Part shown: one piece after another, positions 1 to 7,797 of the stretch
Layout of the letters: the number at the start of each line of letters is the position of its first letter
How positions within the stretch are numbered: position 1 is the first letter of the stretch
Assembly (NCBI GenBank): GCA_963664625.1
Contig: OY761541.1
Coordinates: 1,054,001-1,118,000, forward strand
Length of the DNA stretch: 64,000 nt
Reading direction: 5' to 3'
Origin: CBDCFV01 sp963664625
GTDB lineage: Bacteria > Chloroflexota > Dehalococcoidia > Lucifugimonadales > UBA3495
Program-made: the position numbers and the translations under genes
Notes under the pieces: model-generated
What the model saw: the letters and a program-made list of their open reading frames with translations, nothing else
Databases searched by the model: none
What the model was told of the DNA's origin: nothing

Positions 1-69
1 GAGGCGGGATAGCCGCCGGCATGGACGCCAAAGACGCAGTGGTCTGCCGCCGGCAGCGTTAAAATCGTA

Positions 70-98
70 TTGACAACCCTTCGGCACACTGATAGCAT
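70..98 (+). promoter_or_regulatory. Promoter of the ilv-leu operon
   Basis: TTGACA at 70-75 and TAGCAT at 93-98 are separated by exactly 17 nt, a sigma-70-type arrangement. Transcription would start near 105, just ahead of the T-box leader, which fits the position expected for such a leader. The -10 box matches consensus at four of six positions. No start site has been mapped. Confidence 0.6.
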
Positions 99-104
99 TT
101 TGTG

Positions 105-400
105 CCAGAATATTACGAAATCCGCGAAGAAGGGAAGTAGTAGAGGCGCCCTGTCACAGAGAGCCGGCGGTTGGTGCAAGTCCGGTGTCAGAAGGGCCTC
201 GAACTCGTCCCGGAGCGTTCCACCTGAAAGACAGTAGGGTGCGACGGGTGGCGCCGTTACAAGCCGTTGAGTAGTTCCGAGGCCCAGGCTAGGTTAGTGC
301 AGAAGTGTTGATACAGGTGCCATAATGAAGCCTGGCTATCGGAAAAGAAGGGTGGTACCGCGGGAGATTTGACCCGTCCCTTCATGGGATGGGTTTTTTT
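105..400 (+). promoter_or_regulatory. T-box riboswitch leader, predicted leucine specifier (CUC)
   Basis: The canonical T-box core GGTGGTACCGCG lies at 351-362 after AAGAAG. The stem I region has the usual AGAGAGCC start near 160, and the specifier-loop pattern GAA-NNN-GTCCCGGAGC at 201-216 puts codon CTC at 204-206, a leucine codon. A terminator hairpin with a T run follows. T-boxes sense uncharged tRNA and let transcription continue. This one precedes acetolactate synthase and, further down, leuA, so leucine starvation would switch on branched-chain amino acid synthesis. The specifier assignment is by alignment to family memory; the T-box itself is clear. Confidence 0.93.
372..400 (+). terminator. 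T-box-controlled intrinsic terminator
   Basis: A 9-bp stem (372-380 with 386-394, one G-T wobble) closes a five-base loop and runs into a tract of seven to eight T. It is the terminator that competes with the antiterminator containing the T-box core. Confidence 0.85.
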
Positions 401-435
401 ATGCCCGTAGAATGGGTCCCGTAAGAAGGAATGAG

Positions 436-2130
436 ATGAAACTTACTGGTGCGGAAATAGTTTGTGAGAGCCTCCTGCAGGAGGGAGTGGACGTGATGTT
501 CGGGCTACCGGGAGGTGCGGTCCTGCCGCTCTACGGGGCCTTGGCCAAGTATCCCCAGCTCCGTCACATTCTGGTAAGGCACGAACAGGCCGCGGCAATG
601 GCCGCCGACGGGTACGCCCGCGCCACCGGCAAGGTCGGCGTATGCACCGCCACCTCGGGGCCGGGGGCCACCAACCTGATCACCGGCATCGCCTCGGCCC
701 AGATGGACTCGATACCTATGGTGGCCATCACCGGCCAAGTGCCCAGGGCCGCCATCGGCCGCGACGCCTTCCAAGAAACCGACGTTACCGGCATCACGCT
801 CCCGGTCACCAAGCACAATTACCTGGTTATGGACGTGACCGAGGTTGCCCCCGCCATCAAAGAGGCGTTCCACATCGCCCGCACCGGCCGTCCTGGCCCC
901 GTGCTGGTGGACATACCCAAGGATGTCCTTCAAGGCGACAAAACGGAGTTCGTCTGGCCGGAGACCGTGGACTTGGCCGGTTACAACCCGCCTGGAGACG
1001 CTGACCCTGAAGAGGTTGCCCACGCCGCCAAGCTTATCAACGAGGCGAAGCGGCCAATCATCATAGCGGGCCACGGAGTGCTGATCTCCCACGCCTACGA
1101 AGAGTTGCGGGAACTGGCTGAAAAAGCCCACGTCCCCGTGATTACCACGCTGCTGGGTATAAGCTCTTTCCCAACCGACCACTACCTCAGCATGGGTATG
1201 CCCGGTATGCACGGCATGGCCTACGCCAGCCTGGCCATTGACGAGGCCGACCTGCTCATTTCCTTGGGAATGCGTTTCGACGACCGGGTCACCGGCAGAT
1301 TGTCGGACTTCGCGCCCAACGCCAAAATTGTGCACGTGGACATAGACCCGTCAGAGGTGCACAAGAACGTCAAGGCCACGGCTCCCGTGGTGGGGGACCT
1401 GAAGTGCGTGCTGAAACAACTGCTCCCCCTCGTCGAACCTAACGTCCATATTGACTGGCTCCAGCATTGCGACACGCTGCGGGCGGAGCACCCGTCGATC
1501 AACATCCGCCACACCGAAAGGTTGTTGCCCCAGTTCGTCCTGAGGAGGTTGACCGAGGCCACGGGGGGCGACGCAATCATCGTAACGGGTGTGGGCCAGC
1601 ACCAGATGTGGGCTGCCCAGTATTGCGCCTTCAGTGAACCCAACACTTTGATCACGTCCGGCGGGTTGGGGTCCATGGGGTTCGAGGTGCCGGCGGCATT
1701 GGGCGCCAAGGTAGGACGGCCCGACAAGACCGTCTGGTCCATCGCCGGGGACGGCGGATTCCAGATGACACTATGCGACTTGGCAACGGCAGTCGAGAAC
1801 AAAATCAACGTCAAGTTCGCCATCCTCAACAATGGTGTCCTGGGCATGGTGCACCAGTGGCAAGACCTGTTCTACGAACGGGACTACTTCGCCACGGTCT
1901 ACTCCGCCAATCCCGATTTTGTGAGGCTCGCCGAAGCCTACGGCATCCCGGGTATCCGCGTCACCGAGAAAAACGATGTCAACGCCGCAATTCAGCAGGC
2001 GATGGAGATTCCCGGTCCCGTGGTAGTGGACTTTGTTGTCAAAGAAGACGAGAACGTTTACCCCATGATCCCGGCGGGCGAGTCGGTCCACGAAATGATG
2101 GAAGAGCCGTTGAGCGAGGTTTCATCCTAG
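436..2130 (+). CDS. ilvB: Acetolactate synthase large (catalytic) subunit
   Basis: ThDP-dependent enzyme that condenses two pyruvates (valine/leucine branch) or pyruvate and 2-oxobutyrate (isoleucine branch). The protein has the N-terminal pyrimidine-binding domain with the catalytic Glu in the RHEQAA motif, a central FAD/NAD-like domain, and the C-terminal ThDP domain with GDGGFQM and the downstream NN pair. Length 564 aa is normal. An in-frame upstream ATG at 412 exists, but the ATG at 436 sits after AGAAGGA and starts at the conserved KLTGAEI, so it is preferred. First gene of the T-box operon; the stop codon abuts ilvN. Confidence 0.97.
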   Translation: MKLTGAEIVCESLLQEGVDVMFGLPGGAVLPLYGALAKYPQLRHILVRHEQAAAMAADGYARATGKVGVCTATSGPGATNLITGIASAQMDSIPMVAITGQVPRAAIGRDAFQETDVTGITLPVTKHNYLVMDVTEVAPAIKEAFHIARTGRPGPVLVDIPKDVLQGDKTEFVWPETVDLAGYNPPGDADPEEVAHAAKLINEAKRPIIIAGHGVLISHAYEELRELAEKAHVPVITTLLGISSFPTDHYLSMGMPGMHGMAYASLAIDEADLLISLGMRFDDRVTGRLSDFAPNAKIVHVDIDPSEVHKNVKATAPVVGDLKCVLKQLLPLVEPNVHIDWLQHCDTLRAEHPSINIRHTERLLPQFVLRRLTEATGGDAIIVTGVGQHQMWAAQYCAFSEPNTLITSGGLGSMGFEVPAALGAKVGRPDKTVWSIAGDGGFQMTLCDLATAVENKINVKFAILNNGVLGMVHQWQDLFYERDYFATVYSANPDFVRLAEAYGIPGIRVTEKNDVNAAIQQAMEIPGPVVVDFVVKEDENVYPMIPAGESVHEMMEEPLSEVSS

Positions 2131-2739
2131 ATGAATCAGAACGGGCATTATCGCGAGCAACTCCACACCATTGTCGCCTTGGTGCAGGACAAGCCGGGAG
2201 TGTTGACCCGGGTGGCCAGCATGTTCCGACGCCGCGGCTTCAACATCGCCAGCCTCGCCGTGGGCAAGAGCGAGCAGCCGGGGCTGTCTCGTATGACCTT
2301 CGTCGTGACCGGCGGGGAGGACACGGTCAGCCAAGTCACCAAGCAGTTGGACAAGCTGATCGACGTGATCCGCGTATCGAACCTTTCCGGCGAAGAGGTT
2401 GTGGCACGGGAGTTGGCCTTGATCAAGGTCCGAACTACCCCTGAAAATCGGGCGGAGATAATCCAGATCGTCCACCTGTTCAGGGGCAATGTCGTGGACG
2501 TTGGCGCCCAGTCTATGGTCGTGGAAATCACTGGGGAAGAGGACAAGATCAACGCCCTCAATGATCTTCTGGAACCCTTCGGGATCGTTGAGATGTTGCG
2601 TACCGGCTTGGTGGCCATGGTGCGCGGCCAGTCCAACGCCAGAGTCAGCGACGACGTGGGGCTGGAGCAGCCAAGGTTAAGCTACGACCCGGAAATTCGG
2701 GCCGCTCACATGGTTACGGCGAATTACGAAGGGGTCTAA
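2131..2739 (+). CDS. ilvN: Acetolactate synthase small (regulatory) subunit
   Basis: Regulatory subunit that binds the large subunit and gives valine feedback control. The N-terminal ACT domain is visible (HTIVALVQDKPGVLTRVASM, then the RRGFNI segment), followed by the C-terminal ALS_ss domain with EITGEEDKI. At 202 aa it is slightly longer than many homologues because of a C-terminal tail. The ATG follows the ilvB stop codon with no gap, so translation is probably coupled. Confidence 0.95.
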   Translation: MNQNGHYREQLHTIVALVQDKPGVLTRVASMFRRRGFNIASLAVGKSEQPGLSRMTFVVTGGEDTVSQVTKQLDKLIDVIRVSNLSGEEVVARELALIKVRTTPENRAEIIQIVHLFRGNVVDVGAQSMVVEITGEEDKINALNDLLEPFGIVEMLRTGLVAMVRGQSNARVSDDVGLEQPRLSYDPEIRAAHMVTANYEGV

Positions 2740-2827
2740 GAACCCAGCGACGCTCGAAAGAACGACTATAGACACCGAAGCGCAAAGCAAACTGTACAGC
2801 CGCCAATAGGCTGGATTGAGGAGAACC

Positions 2828-3823
2828 ATGGTAAACGTTTATTACGATCAGGATGCGGACCTCGATATCTTGTCAGGCAAGACCATCGGCATGGTTGGCT
2901 ACGGCAGCCAGGGACACGCCCACGCCCTTAACCTGAAAGACAACGGGCAAAAGGTAATCGTTGGACTGTACCCCGGCAGCCGGAGCCGGGCCGCCGCCGA
3001 AGAGGCGGGGCTGGAAGTAGCTGACGTCCCGGAAGTTGCAAAAGTCGCCGACGTTCTTATGATGGCTATCCCCGACCATGTGCAGGGCGGTGTATACCGG
3101 GACCAGATCGCCCCCAACCTGAAACCGGGTAGCGCCTTCATGGTCGCCCACGGTTTCAGCATCCACTACCGTGAAGTGGTCCCCTCGCCGGAGATGGACG
3201 TGATGATGGTCGCGCCCAAGGCCCCAGGCCACCGGATGCGCGAACTCTTCACCGAGGGAGTCGGCGTCCCCTGCCTGCTGGCAGTCCACCAGGACGCCAC
3301 CGGCAACGCCAAGCAGATTGGCTTGGCATACGCCAAGGGCGTAGGCTGCACCGGCGCCGGCGTGCTGGAGACCACCATCAGGGACGAGACCGAAAGTGAC
3401 CTGTTCGGCGAGCAGTCCATCCTCTGCGGCGGGGTCACCGCGTTGGTCAACGCCGCCTTCGAGACCCTCGTGGAAGCAGGGTACCCGCAGGAAATCGCCT
3501 ACTTCGAGTGCCTGCACGAACTGAAGATGATCGTAGACCTGATGTATCAGGGCGGCCACAACTACATGCACTTCTCGGTCAGCGACACCGCCGAGTACGG
3601 CTCCCTGAGCCGCCGCGACCGGATTATCGACGAGCATGTACGCGAGAACATGCGCGGCATCCTGAGGGAAATCCAGGACGGCACCTTCGCCCGCGAGTGG
3701 ATTTCAGAGAACGACGAAGGGCGCCCCCGGTTCAACCCCATGCGGCAAGCCGCTCAGACGGCGCCCATAGAGAACATAGGCAAGGAACTGCGCGCCATGA
3801 TGCCCTGGATGGACCCCAAGTAG
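2828..3823 (+). CDS. ilvC: Ketol-acid reductoisomerase
   Basis: Converts acetolactate or acetohydroxybutyrate to the dihydroxy acids using NAD(P)H and Mg2+. The Rossmann motif GYGSQGHAHALNL is near the N-terminus. The class I knotted C-terminal domain carries the metal-ligand region (DETESDLFGEQ) and EIAYFECLHE. Length 331 aa is standard for class I. The ATG at 2828 follows GAGGAGA; a TTG at 2816 in the same frame is too close to that site to be the start. Third gene of the operon. Confidence 0.97.
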   Translation: MVNVYYDQDADLDILSGKTIGMVGYGSQGHAHALNLKDNGQKVIVGLYPGSRSRAAAEEAGLEVADVPEVAKVADVLMMAIPDHVQGGVYRDQIAPNLKPGSAFMVAHGFSIHYREVVPSPEMDVMMVAPKAPGHRMRELFTEGVGVPCLLAVHQDATGNAKQIGLAYAKGVGCTGAGVLETTIRDETESDLFGEQSILCGGVTALVNAAFETLVEAGYPQEIAYFECLHELKMIVDLMYQGGHNYMHFSVSDTAEYGSLSRRDRIIDEHVRENMRGILREIQDGTFAREWISENDEGRPRFNPMRQAAQTAPIENIGKELRAMMPWMDPK

Positions 3824-3833
3824 GATAAGAGCA

Positions 3834-4094
3834 ATGGTGACTACCACAGAAACGCCCGACGGAGAGGGGCTGGCCAGGGTGGAAACTCGGCTGGAGAGCC
3901 TCGAGACAATGATCAGCGATATCCGGAACGATCTTCGTGAATTTCGTGCAGAAATCCGTGAAGACCTTCGGGAGATTCGCAACAGGATGGACAAGCAATT
4001 CCTATGGGTCTTGGGCATCATGTTCACAATGTGGATATCGCTCTTCGTACTGATCGCCTCATTCATGATTGCCATTATCAATAAATTGAGCTGA
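3834..4094 (+). CDS. Small coiled-coil membrane protein, function unknown
   Basis: An 86-residue protein. Residues about 13-52 form a charged heptad-like coiled coil (repeated RLESLE/IREDLREI patterns). A single hydrophobic segment at about 55-82 should span the membrane. The layout matches the other small protein at 26378-26668: N-terminal coiled coil, C-terminal membrane anchor. It sits between ilvC and leuA, 10 nt after ilvC, so it is probably cotranscribed with the branched-chain operon; any link to that pathway is unknown. Proteins of this shape are common and usually hypothetical. Confidence 0.75.
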   Translation: MVTTTETPDGEGLARVETRLESLETMISDIRNDLREFRAEIREDLREIRNRMDKQFLWVLGIMFTMWISLFVLIASFMIAIINKLS

Positions 4095-4273
4095 TGGGAG
4101 CAGCAAATCTTATGAGACAGGAGATGTTGAGAGTAGTTCACCATCGCGCGTTGGTCTTGGCCGGGCTGAGCGCGGTGGACTACGTGACCCTGCGCCCCTT
4201 TCTGAGCGCCGCAGTTAGCGGCCGCGTATACCGGTCTTCATAATCTACAGAAAGGGAATGAGGATAAACAGCA

Positions 4274-5839
4274 ATGGCTAACGAACGAGTAATGCTACTG
4301 GACACTACTCTCCGGGATGGCGAGCAGTCCGCCGGCATCGGCATGACCGGCGCCGAGAAAATGGAAATCGCCCGACAGTTGCAACGGATGAACGTCGACA
4401 TCATCGAGGCGGGGTTCGCTGCCAGTTCGCCCGGGGACTTCGAAGCGGTCTCCAACATCGCCAAGGAGATCAAGGGACCCATCATCGCGTCCTTGGCACG
4501 GGCCCATCCCAACGACGTTGACCAAGCTTGGAGGGCGGTGCAGCACGCCGAGCGGCCGCGGATCCACGTGTTCCTGTCGTCGTCGGAAATTCACCAGATG
4601 CACCAGCTCCGCAAGAACCGTGAAGAGGTCATGGAAATGGCCGTGAACATGGTGGAGCGGGCCAAGAGTTACTGCCCTGACGTCGAGTTCTCTCCTATGG
4701 ACGCCACCAGGACCAACCCCGAATACCTGTACCAGATGCTGGCTGAGGTAATCAGGGCGGGCGCCACCACCATCAACATCGCCGACACCGTGGGCTACGC
4801 GATTCCATCCGCAAGCGGCTTCGCCAGGCTGTTGCAGGACATCAAAGCGAACGTGCCGGGCATCGACGACGTGGTGTTGAGCGTGCACTGTCACAACGAC
4901 CTGGGGTTGGCCGTCGCCAACAGCTTGACGGCCATCGAGGTCGGAGCCCGGCAGGTTGAGGGCTGCATCAACGGCATCGGCGAACGCGCCGGCAACGCGT
5001 CCTTGGAAGAAATAATCATGGCCCTGGACACCCGAAGAGACCACTTCGGGATGGACATCGGCATCGATACCACCCAGATTTACCCGTCGTCGCGCATGGT
5101 CAGCCGCATCTCCGGGATGCCCGTGCAGCCCAACAAGGCGGTGGTGGGCGAAAACGCCTTCCGCCACGCCTCGGGAATCCACCAGGACGGCGTCCTCAAG
5201 GACCGCTCGACCTACGAGGTAATGCAGCCGGAGCGCGTGGGGGTACCGGGCAACAGCCTAGTTCTGGGCAAGCTCAGCGGCCGTGCCGGCTTGCAGGCCC
5301 GTTTAGAAGCCTTGGGTTACAGCCTGAGCCGGGAGGAAGTTTCCCGCGTGTTCGAGTCGTTCAAGGACTTAGCCGACCGGAAGCGCGAAGTAACGGACCG
5401 CGACTTGGAAATTCTCATGGACGAAGAGGCGCGGGAGGCCAATGAGCCCATCAGCTACACGCTGGACCAAGTACAGTTCAGCGGCGGAGACCACGGCATA
5501 GCCACCGCCACCGTCCGATTGATTGACACCGATGGAAACACGGTGACCGACGCCGCCACCGGCAACGGCCCTGTAAACGCCATCTGCAACGCCGTCGACC
5601 GCGCCATCGGCGTAGAAAACCGGGTGGTCGACTTCAACGTCCAAGCCGCTACGGAAGGCCGCGACTCCTTGGGCACTGTCACCATCCGTATCGCAAAGGA
5701 TGGCAAGACCTACACCGGGCGCGGCGCCGACACCGACATCGTGGTGGCCAGCGCCAAGGCCTACCTGAGCGCGGTCAACCGCCAGTTGGCCTCCGACGAG
5801 TCGGCCAACGTGCCCGCTCTCGGCTCCACGCCGGACTAG
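4274..5839 (+). CDS. leuA: 2-Isopropylmalate synthase
   Basis: Commits 2-oxoisovalerate and acetyl-CoA to leucine synthesis. The TIM-barrel HMGL-like domain starts with DTTLRDGEQSAG. The metal-binding HCHND motif is near residue 200, followed by the GIGERAGN segment. The C-terminal LeuA allosteric domain, about 390-500, is present, so leucine feedback inhibition is expected. Length 521 aa is typical. It fits the leucine specifier of the upstream T-box, although a 180-nt gap after the small membrane protein gene leaves room for an internal promoter that I could not identify. Confidence 0.95.
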   Translation: MANERVMLLDTTLRDGEQSAGIGMTGAEKMEIARQLQRMNVDIIEAGFAASSPGDFEAVSNIAKEIKGPIIASLARAHPNDVDQAWRAVQHAERPRIHVFLSSSEIHQMHQLRKNREEVMEMAVNMVERAKSYCPDVEFSPMDATRTNPEYLYQMLAEVIRAGATTINIADTVGYAIPSASGFARLLQDIKANVPGIDDVVLSVHCHNDLGLAVANSLTAIEVGARQVEGCINGIGERAGNASLEEIIMALDTRRDHFGMDIGIDTTQIYPSSRMVSRISGMPVQPNKAVVGENAFRHASGIHQDGVLKDRSTYEVMQPERVGVPGNSLVLGKLSGRAGLQARLEALGYSLSREEVSRVFESFKDLADRKREVTDRDLEILMDEEAREANEPISYTLDQVQFSGGDHGIATATVRLIDTDGNTVTDAATGNGPVNAICNAVDRAIGVENRVVDFNVQAATEGRDSLGTVTIRIAKDGKTYTGRGADTDIVVASAKAYLSAVNRQLASDESANVPALGSTPD

Positions 5840-5869
5840 GCGGACCGGCGGCCAGTACACGGGACTCAG

Positions 5870-5896
5870 GAAGGGGGCGTTTATTGCGCCCCCTTC
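5870..5896. terminator. Convergent hairpin terminator after leuA
   Basis: A perfect 10-bp GC-rich stem (5870-5879 with 5887-5896) with a 7-nt AT-rich loop. It lies between the stop of leuA and the stop of the opposing nuclease gene. There is no strong T run on either strand, so efficiency is uncertain. Confidence 0.6.
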
Positions 5897-5910
5897 GTGT
5901 CTATACGACC

Positions 5911-6957
5911 CTACACCAGCCTCATCTGGAATCCCGTATCCTGGGGTTGGCCCCCCTTCGACAGGTGCACCGCAGGTATGCCCACACCCCTCAAGTGGTC
6001 CGCCAGTTCCGGGAACCCGTTGACCGTGTAGACGCGCTGGGGTTGGGCCAACCGGACGTACTCCAATAGCTCGTTGAAGTCCGGGTGATCGCTCAACGGC
6101 AGGCTGGCGTCGCCCCGTCGGCCCCACCGGTTTCCGCCGTCCACCGCCCATCCCGTTAACTCCATGTATCGCAGACGCCCGTATCCTTTCACCAACGTTG
6201 AGCTACGTTTACCCGGCGGGCACAGCAGCACGTGCCCTTCCGGCCAGTCCCCATCGAACAGGCGCGGGTCTTCGGGAAATGTTACCCCGGCTTGCTGGTA
6301 CGCCTCGGCAACCTGGTATATGCCCTCTTCCACCAAAACGTTGAAACCTTGTGCTAGGAGGTAATGGAGCACCTCTTGGGACTTCCCCAGCCTCCATCCT
6401 TGCACCACCGGTCTCTCCCCCTTCGACAACCAGTTGCGCAACGTTTGGCTAGCCGTCGACAGCACTTGGTCCTGGTCGGGGAAGACGTACCTTGGCCTGC
6501 CATAGGTAGACTCGATTATCAGCGTGTCGCACGGAACGATTTCCAAGGGTTCGTTGGTGGGGCTTGGGCGCATCTTTATGTCCCCGGTGTACAACACCCT
6601 TTCACCCGTGGCCTTGGACTGCACTAGGCATTGCGCCGACCCCAGGCAATGCCCCGCCGGATGCAGTGTTAGCGTGTAAAGCTCCGTTTCCAGTGGTTCG
6701 TGGTAGTCAAGTGTCACCGGGTCCGACCGCTTGAGGTAGTCGGACAGCAACAATCGAGTATTGGGAGTCAAAACCGGCCGGCTGTGACGGGCGGTGTGAT
6801 CGGAATGAGCGTGGGATATGAGGCTGCTCTCCCGCTTTCGAAGGGAGTCCAGCCAAAGGTCCAACTCCGGGAGGTACACTCCCCGGTCAAAGACTACCTG
6901 CAAATCTCCAAATTCCTGGGCTGCAAATCTCCCATCCTGGCCGGCCCAGTATACCAT
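5911..6957 (-). CDS. Metallo-beta-lactamase / beta-CASP exonuclease (SNM1/Artemis-like)
   Basis: A 348-residue MBL-fold protein. Seen: the HAHSDH metal motif near residue 49, GHCLGSAQ (third metal histidine), YTGDIK (bridging Asp), and the beta-CASP start LIIESTYG. This matches the family annotated as ligase-associated DNA exonuclease or mRNA 3'-end-processing-like factor, which includes DNA-repair nucleases. No DNA ligase or helicase gene neighbours it here, so a role in repair is family inference. The start at 6957 has no obvious ribosome binding site. Confidence 0.85.
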   Translation of the reverse strand: MVYWAGQDGRFAAQEFGDLQVVFDRGVYLPELDLWLDSLRKRESSLISHAHSDHTARHSRPVLTPNTRLLLSDYLKRSDPVTLDYHEPLETELYTLTLHPAGHCLGSAQCLVQSKATGERVLYTGDIKMRPSPTNEPLEIVPCDTLIIESTYGRPRYVFPDQDQVLSTASQTLRNWLSKGERPVVQGWRLGKSQEVLHYLLAQGFNVLVEEGIYQVAEAYQQAGVTFPEDPRLFDGDWPEGHVLLCPPGKRSSTLVKGYGRLRYMELTGWAVDGGNRWGRRGDASLPLSDHPDFNELLEYVRLAQPQRVYTVNGFPELADHLRGVGIPAVHLSKGGQPQDTGFQMRLV

Positions 6958-7064
6958 GCGTCATACAGGCGGAACGGGCCGCAGGGAGCGTGTGGCCGTC
7001 GCGTTATGTAAATCATGCCTGATGATGCACCTTGCCCGGAATGAATATCCGGCGTTGGCTGAGT

Positions 7065-7127
7065 CCGTTCGTGGTGAGCTTGTCGGACCATGAACGGACG
7101 GTCCTTCGACAAGCTCAGGACGAACGG
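7065..7127. repeat. Imperfect inverted repeat (CCGTTCGT...GAGCTTGTCG family)
   Basis: The left arm at 7065-7089 and the right arm ending at 7127 are near-complementary around the sequence GAGCTTGTCG. This is a palindromic intergenic repeat seen in many bacterial genomes, here by recall. It lies in the 300-nt divergent gap between the nuclease gene and the peroxiredoxin gene. No gene was seen in that gap. Confidence 0.7.
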
Positions 7128-7192
7128 GAATCCGGAGAATGAAAAGGCTCTGCTTGTGCCAAATTGGTATCGTAGCAGGGATTGAAGTAATG

Positions 7193-7198
7193 TATAAT
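7193..7198 (+). promoter_or_regulatory. Candidate -10 box for the peroxiredoxin gene
   Basis: A perfect TATAAT at 7193-7198 lies 61 nt upstream of the peroxiredoxin ATG. No good -35 hexamer is found at 16-18 nt upstream, so this is only a partial promoter call. Confidence 0.35.
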
Positions 7199-7259
7199 CC
7201 GTGTTGCGTCCATAACGAAGGGCGCGAATCCTGAAACATTGATTGGAGAAGGTTGGGAT

Positions 7260-7724
7260 ATGCCTGCACAAGTTGGTGACCCGGCGCCCGATTTTACCCT
7301 TCCGTCGGTAAGTGAGGGCGATATTACTTTGAGCAGTTTCAAGGGCGAAAAACCCGTAGTCCTGTCGTTTCATGTCTTCGACTTCACATCTGGTTGAACG
7401 ATGCAAGCTTCCTTGTTCCGGCAGCACTACGCCGGATTCGAGGAGCGAAATGCCCAGGTGTTGGGCATAAGCTGTGACACGGTAGCCGCTCACAGGGCTT
7501 GGTCGACAAGCATGGGAGGCCTCCCATATCCGGAATTGTCGGACTTCCACCCAAAGGGACGGGCGACCCAAGCGTTTGATCTGTGGAACGAAGAGCGCGG
7601 CACGGGCAATCGCGCGGTGATCATAGTAGACAAAGAGGGAATCATCCGGTTCAGGGAGACCTACGTGCCGGGGGTGTTGCCCGATCCGGCGGACATACTG
7701 GCCGAGTTGGACAAACTCAGTTAA
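7260..7724 (+). CDS. Peroxiredoxin (AhpE-like) with in-frame UGA at the catalytic site: probable selenoprotein
   Basis: Read from ATG 7260, the frame stays open to 7724 except for one TGA at 7395-7397 (codon 46), giving 154 residues. The part before it (PAQVGDPAPDFTLP, then VVLSFHVFDFTSG) is a peroxiredoxin N-terminus. The part after it (SLFRQHY, VLGIS, WNEERGTGNRAVIIVDKEGIIRF) is AhpE-like. The TGA falls exactly at the peroxidatic Cys of the FTxxC motif, giving DFTSG-Sec-T. A 6-bp hairpin 20 nt downstream has bacterial SECIS geometry. The only ordinary Cys is C72. GAGAAGG before ATG gives a good start. The role would be peroxide reduction. The alternative, a nonsense mutation or base error, is less likely because the position is so exact. 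No selA/B/D or tRNA-Sec lies in this window. Confidence 0.85.
7395..7436 (+). promoter_or_regulatory. Candidate bacterial SECIS element
   Basis: After UGA 7395-7397 a perfect 6-bp stem forms (7417-7422 with 7431-7436) around the 8-nt loop 7423-7430. The loop begins 25 nt after the UGA and has G as its second base, as required by published bacterial SECIS search rules (loop 16-37 nt downstream, G within the first two loop bases). The hairpin lies inside the coding sequence, as in bacterial selenoprotein mRNAs. Confidence 0.65.
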
Positions 7725-7739
7725 CGCCGCTCAAAACAG

Positions 7740-7762
7740 GAGGCCTGCATCTTGCAGGCCTC
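7740..7762 (+). terminator. Hairpin terminator after peroxiredoxin
   Basis: A perfect 10-bp stem (7740-7749 with 7753-7762) and a 3-nt loop, 15 nt after the peroxiredoxin stop. It is followed by a weakly T-rich stretch. It also sits 3' of the convergent greA gene and may serve both. Confidence 0.65.
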
Positions 7763-7797
7763 TTCAACGTCTTGGTTCGTATTGAAATCGGCGGCGG

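Noticed and set aside
505..1335. Long open frame antisense to ilvB
   Set aside because: Overlaps a clearly identified gene and its translation has no domain; high GC gives many such shadows throughout the window.
4112..4243. 43-codon ORF (MRQEMLRVVHH...) between the small membrane protein and leuA
   Set aside because: No ribosome binding site of note, no recognisable family, and too short to separate from chance.
7395..7397. Reassigned UGA as a general code change (for example UGA = Trp or Gly)
   Set aside because: Many genes here end in UGA with normal C-termini, so only this codon appears recoded.
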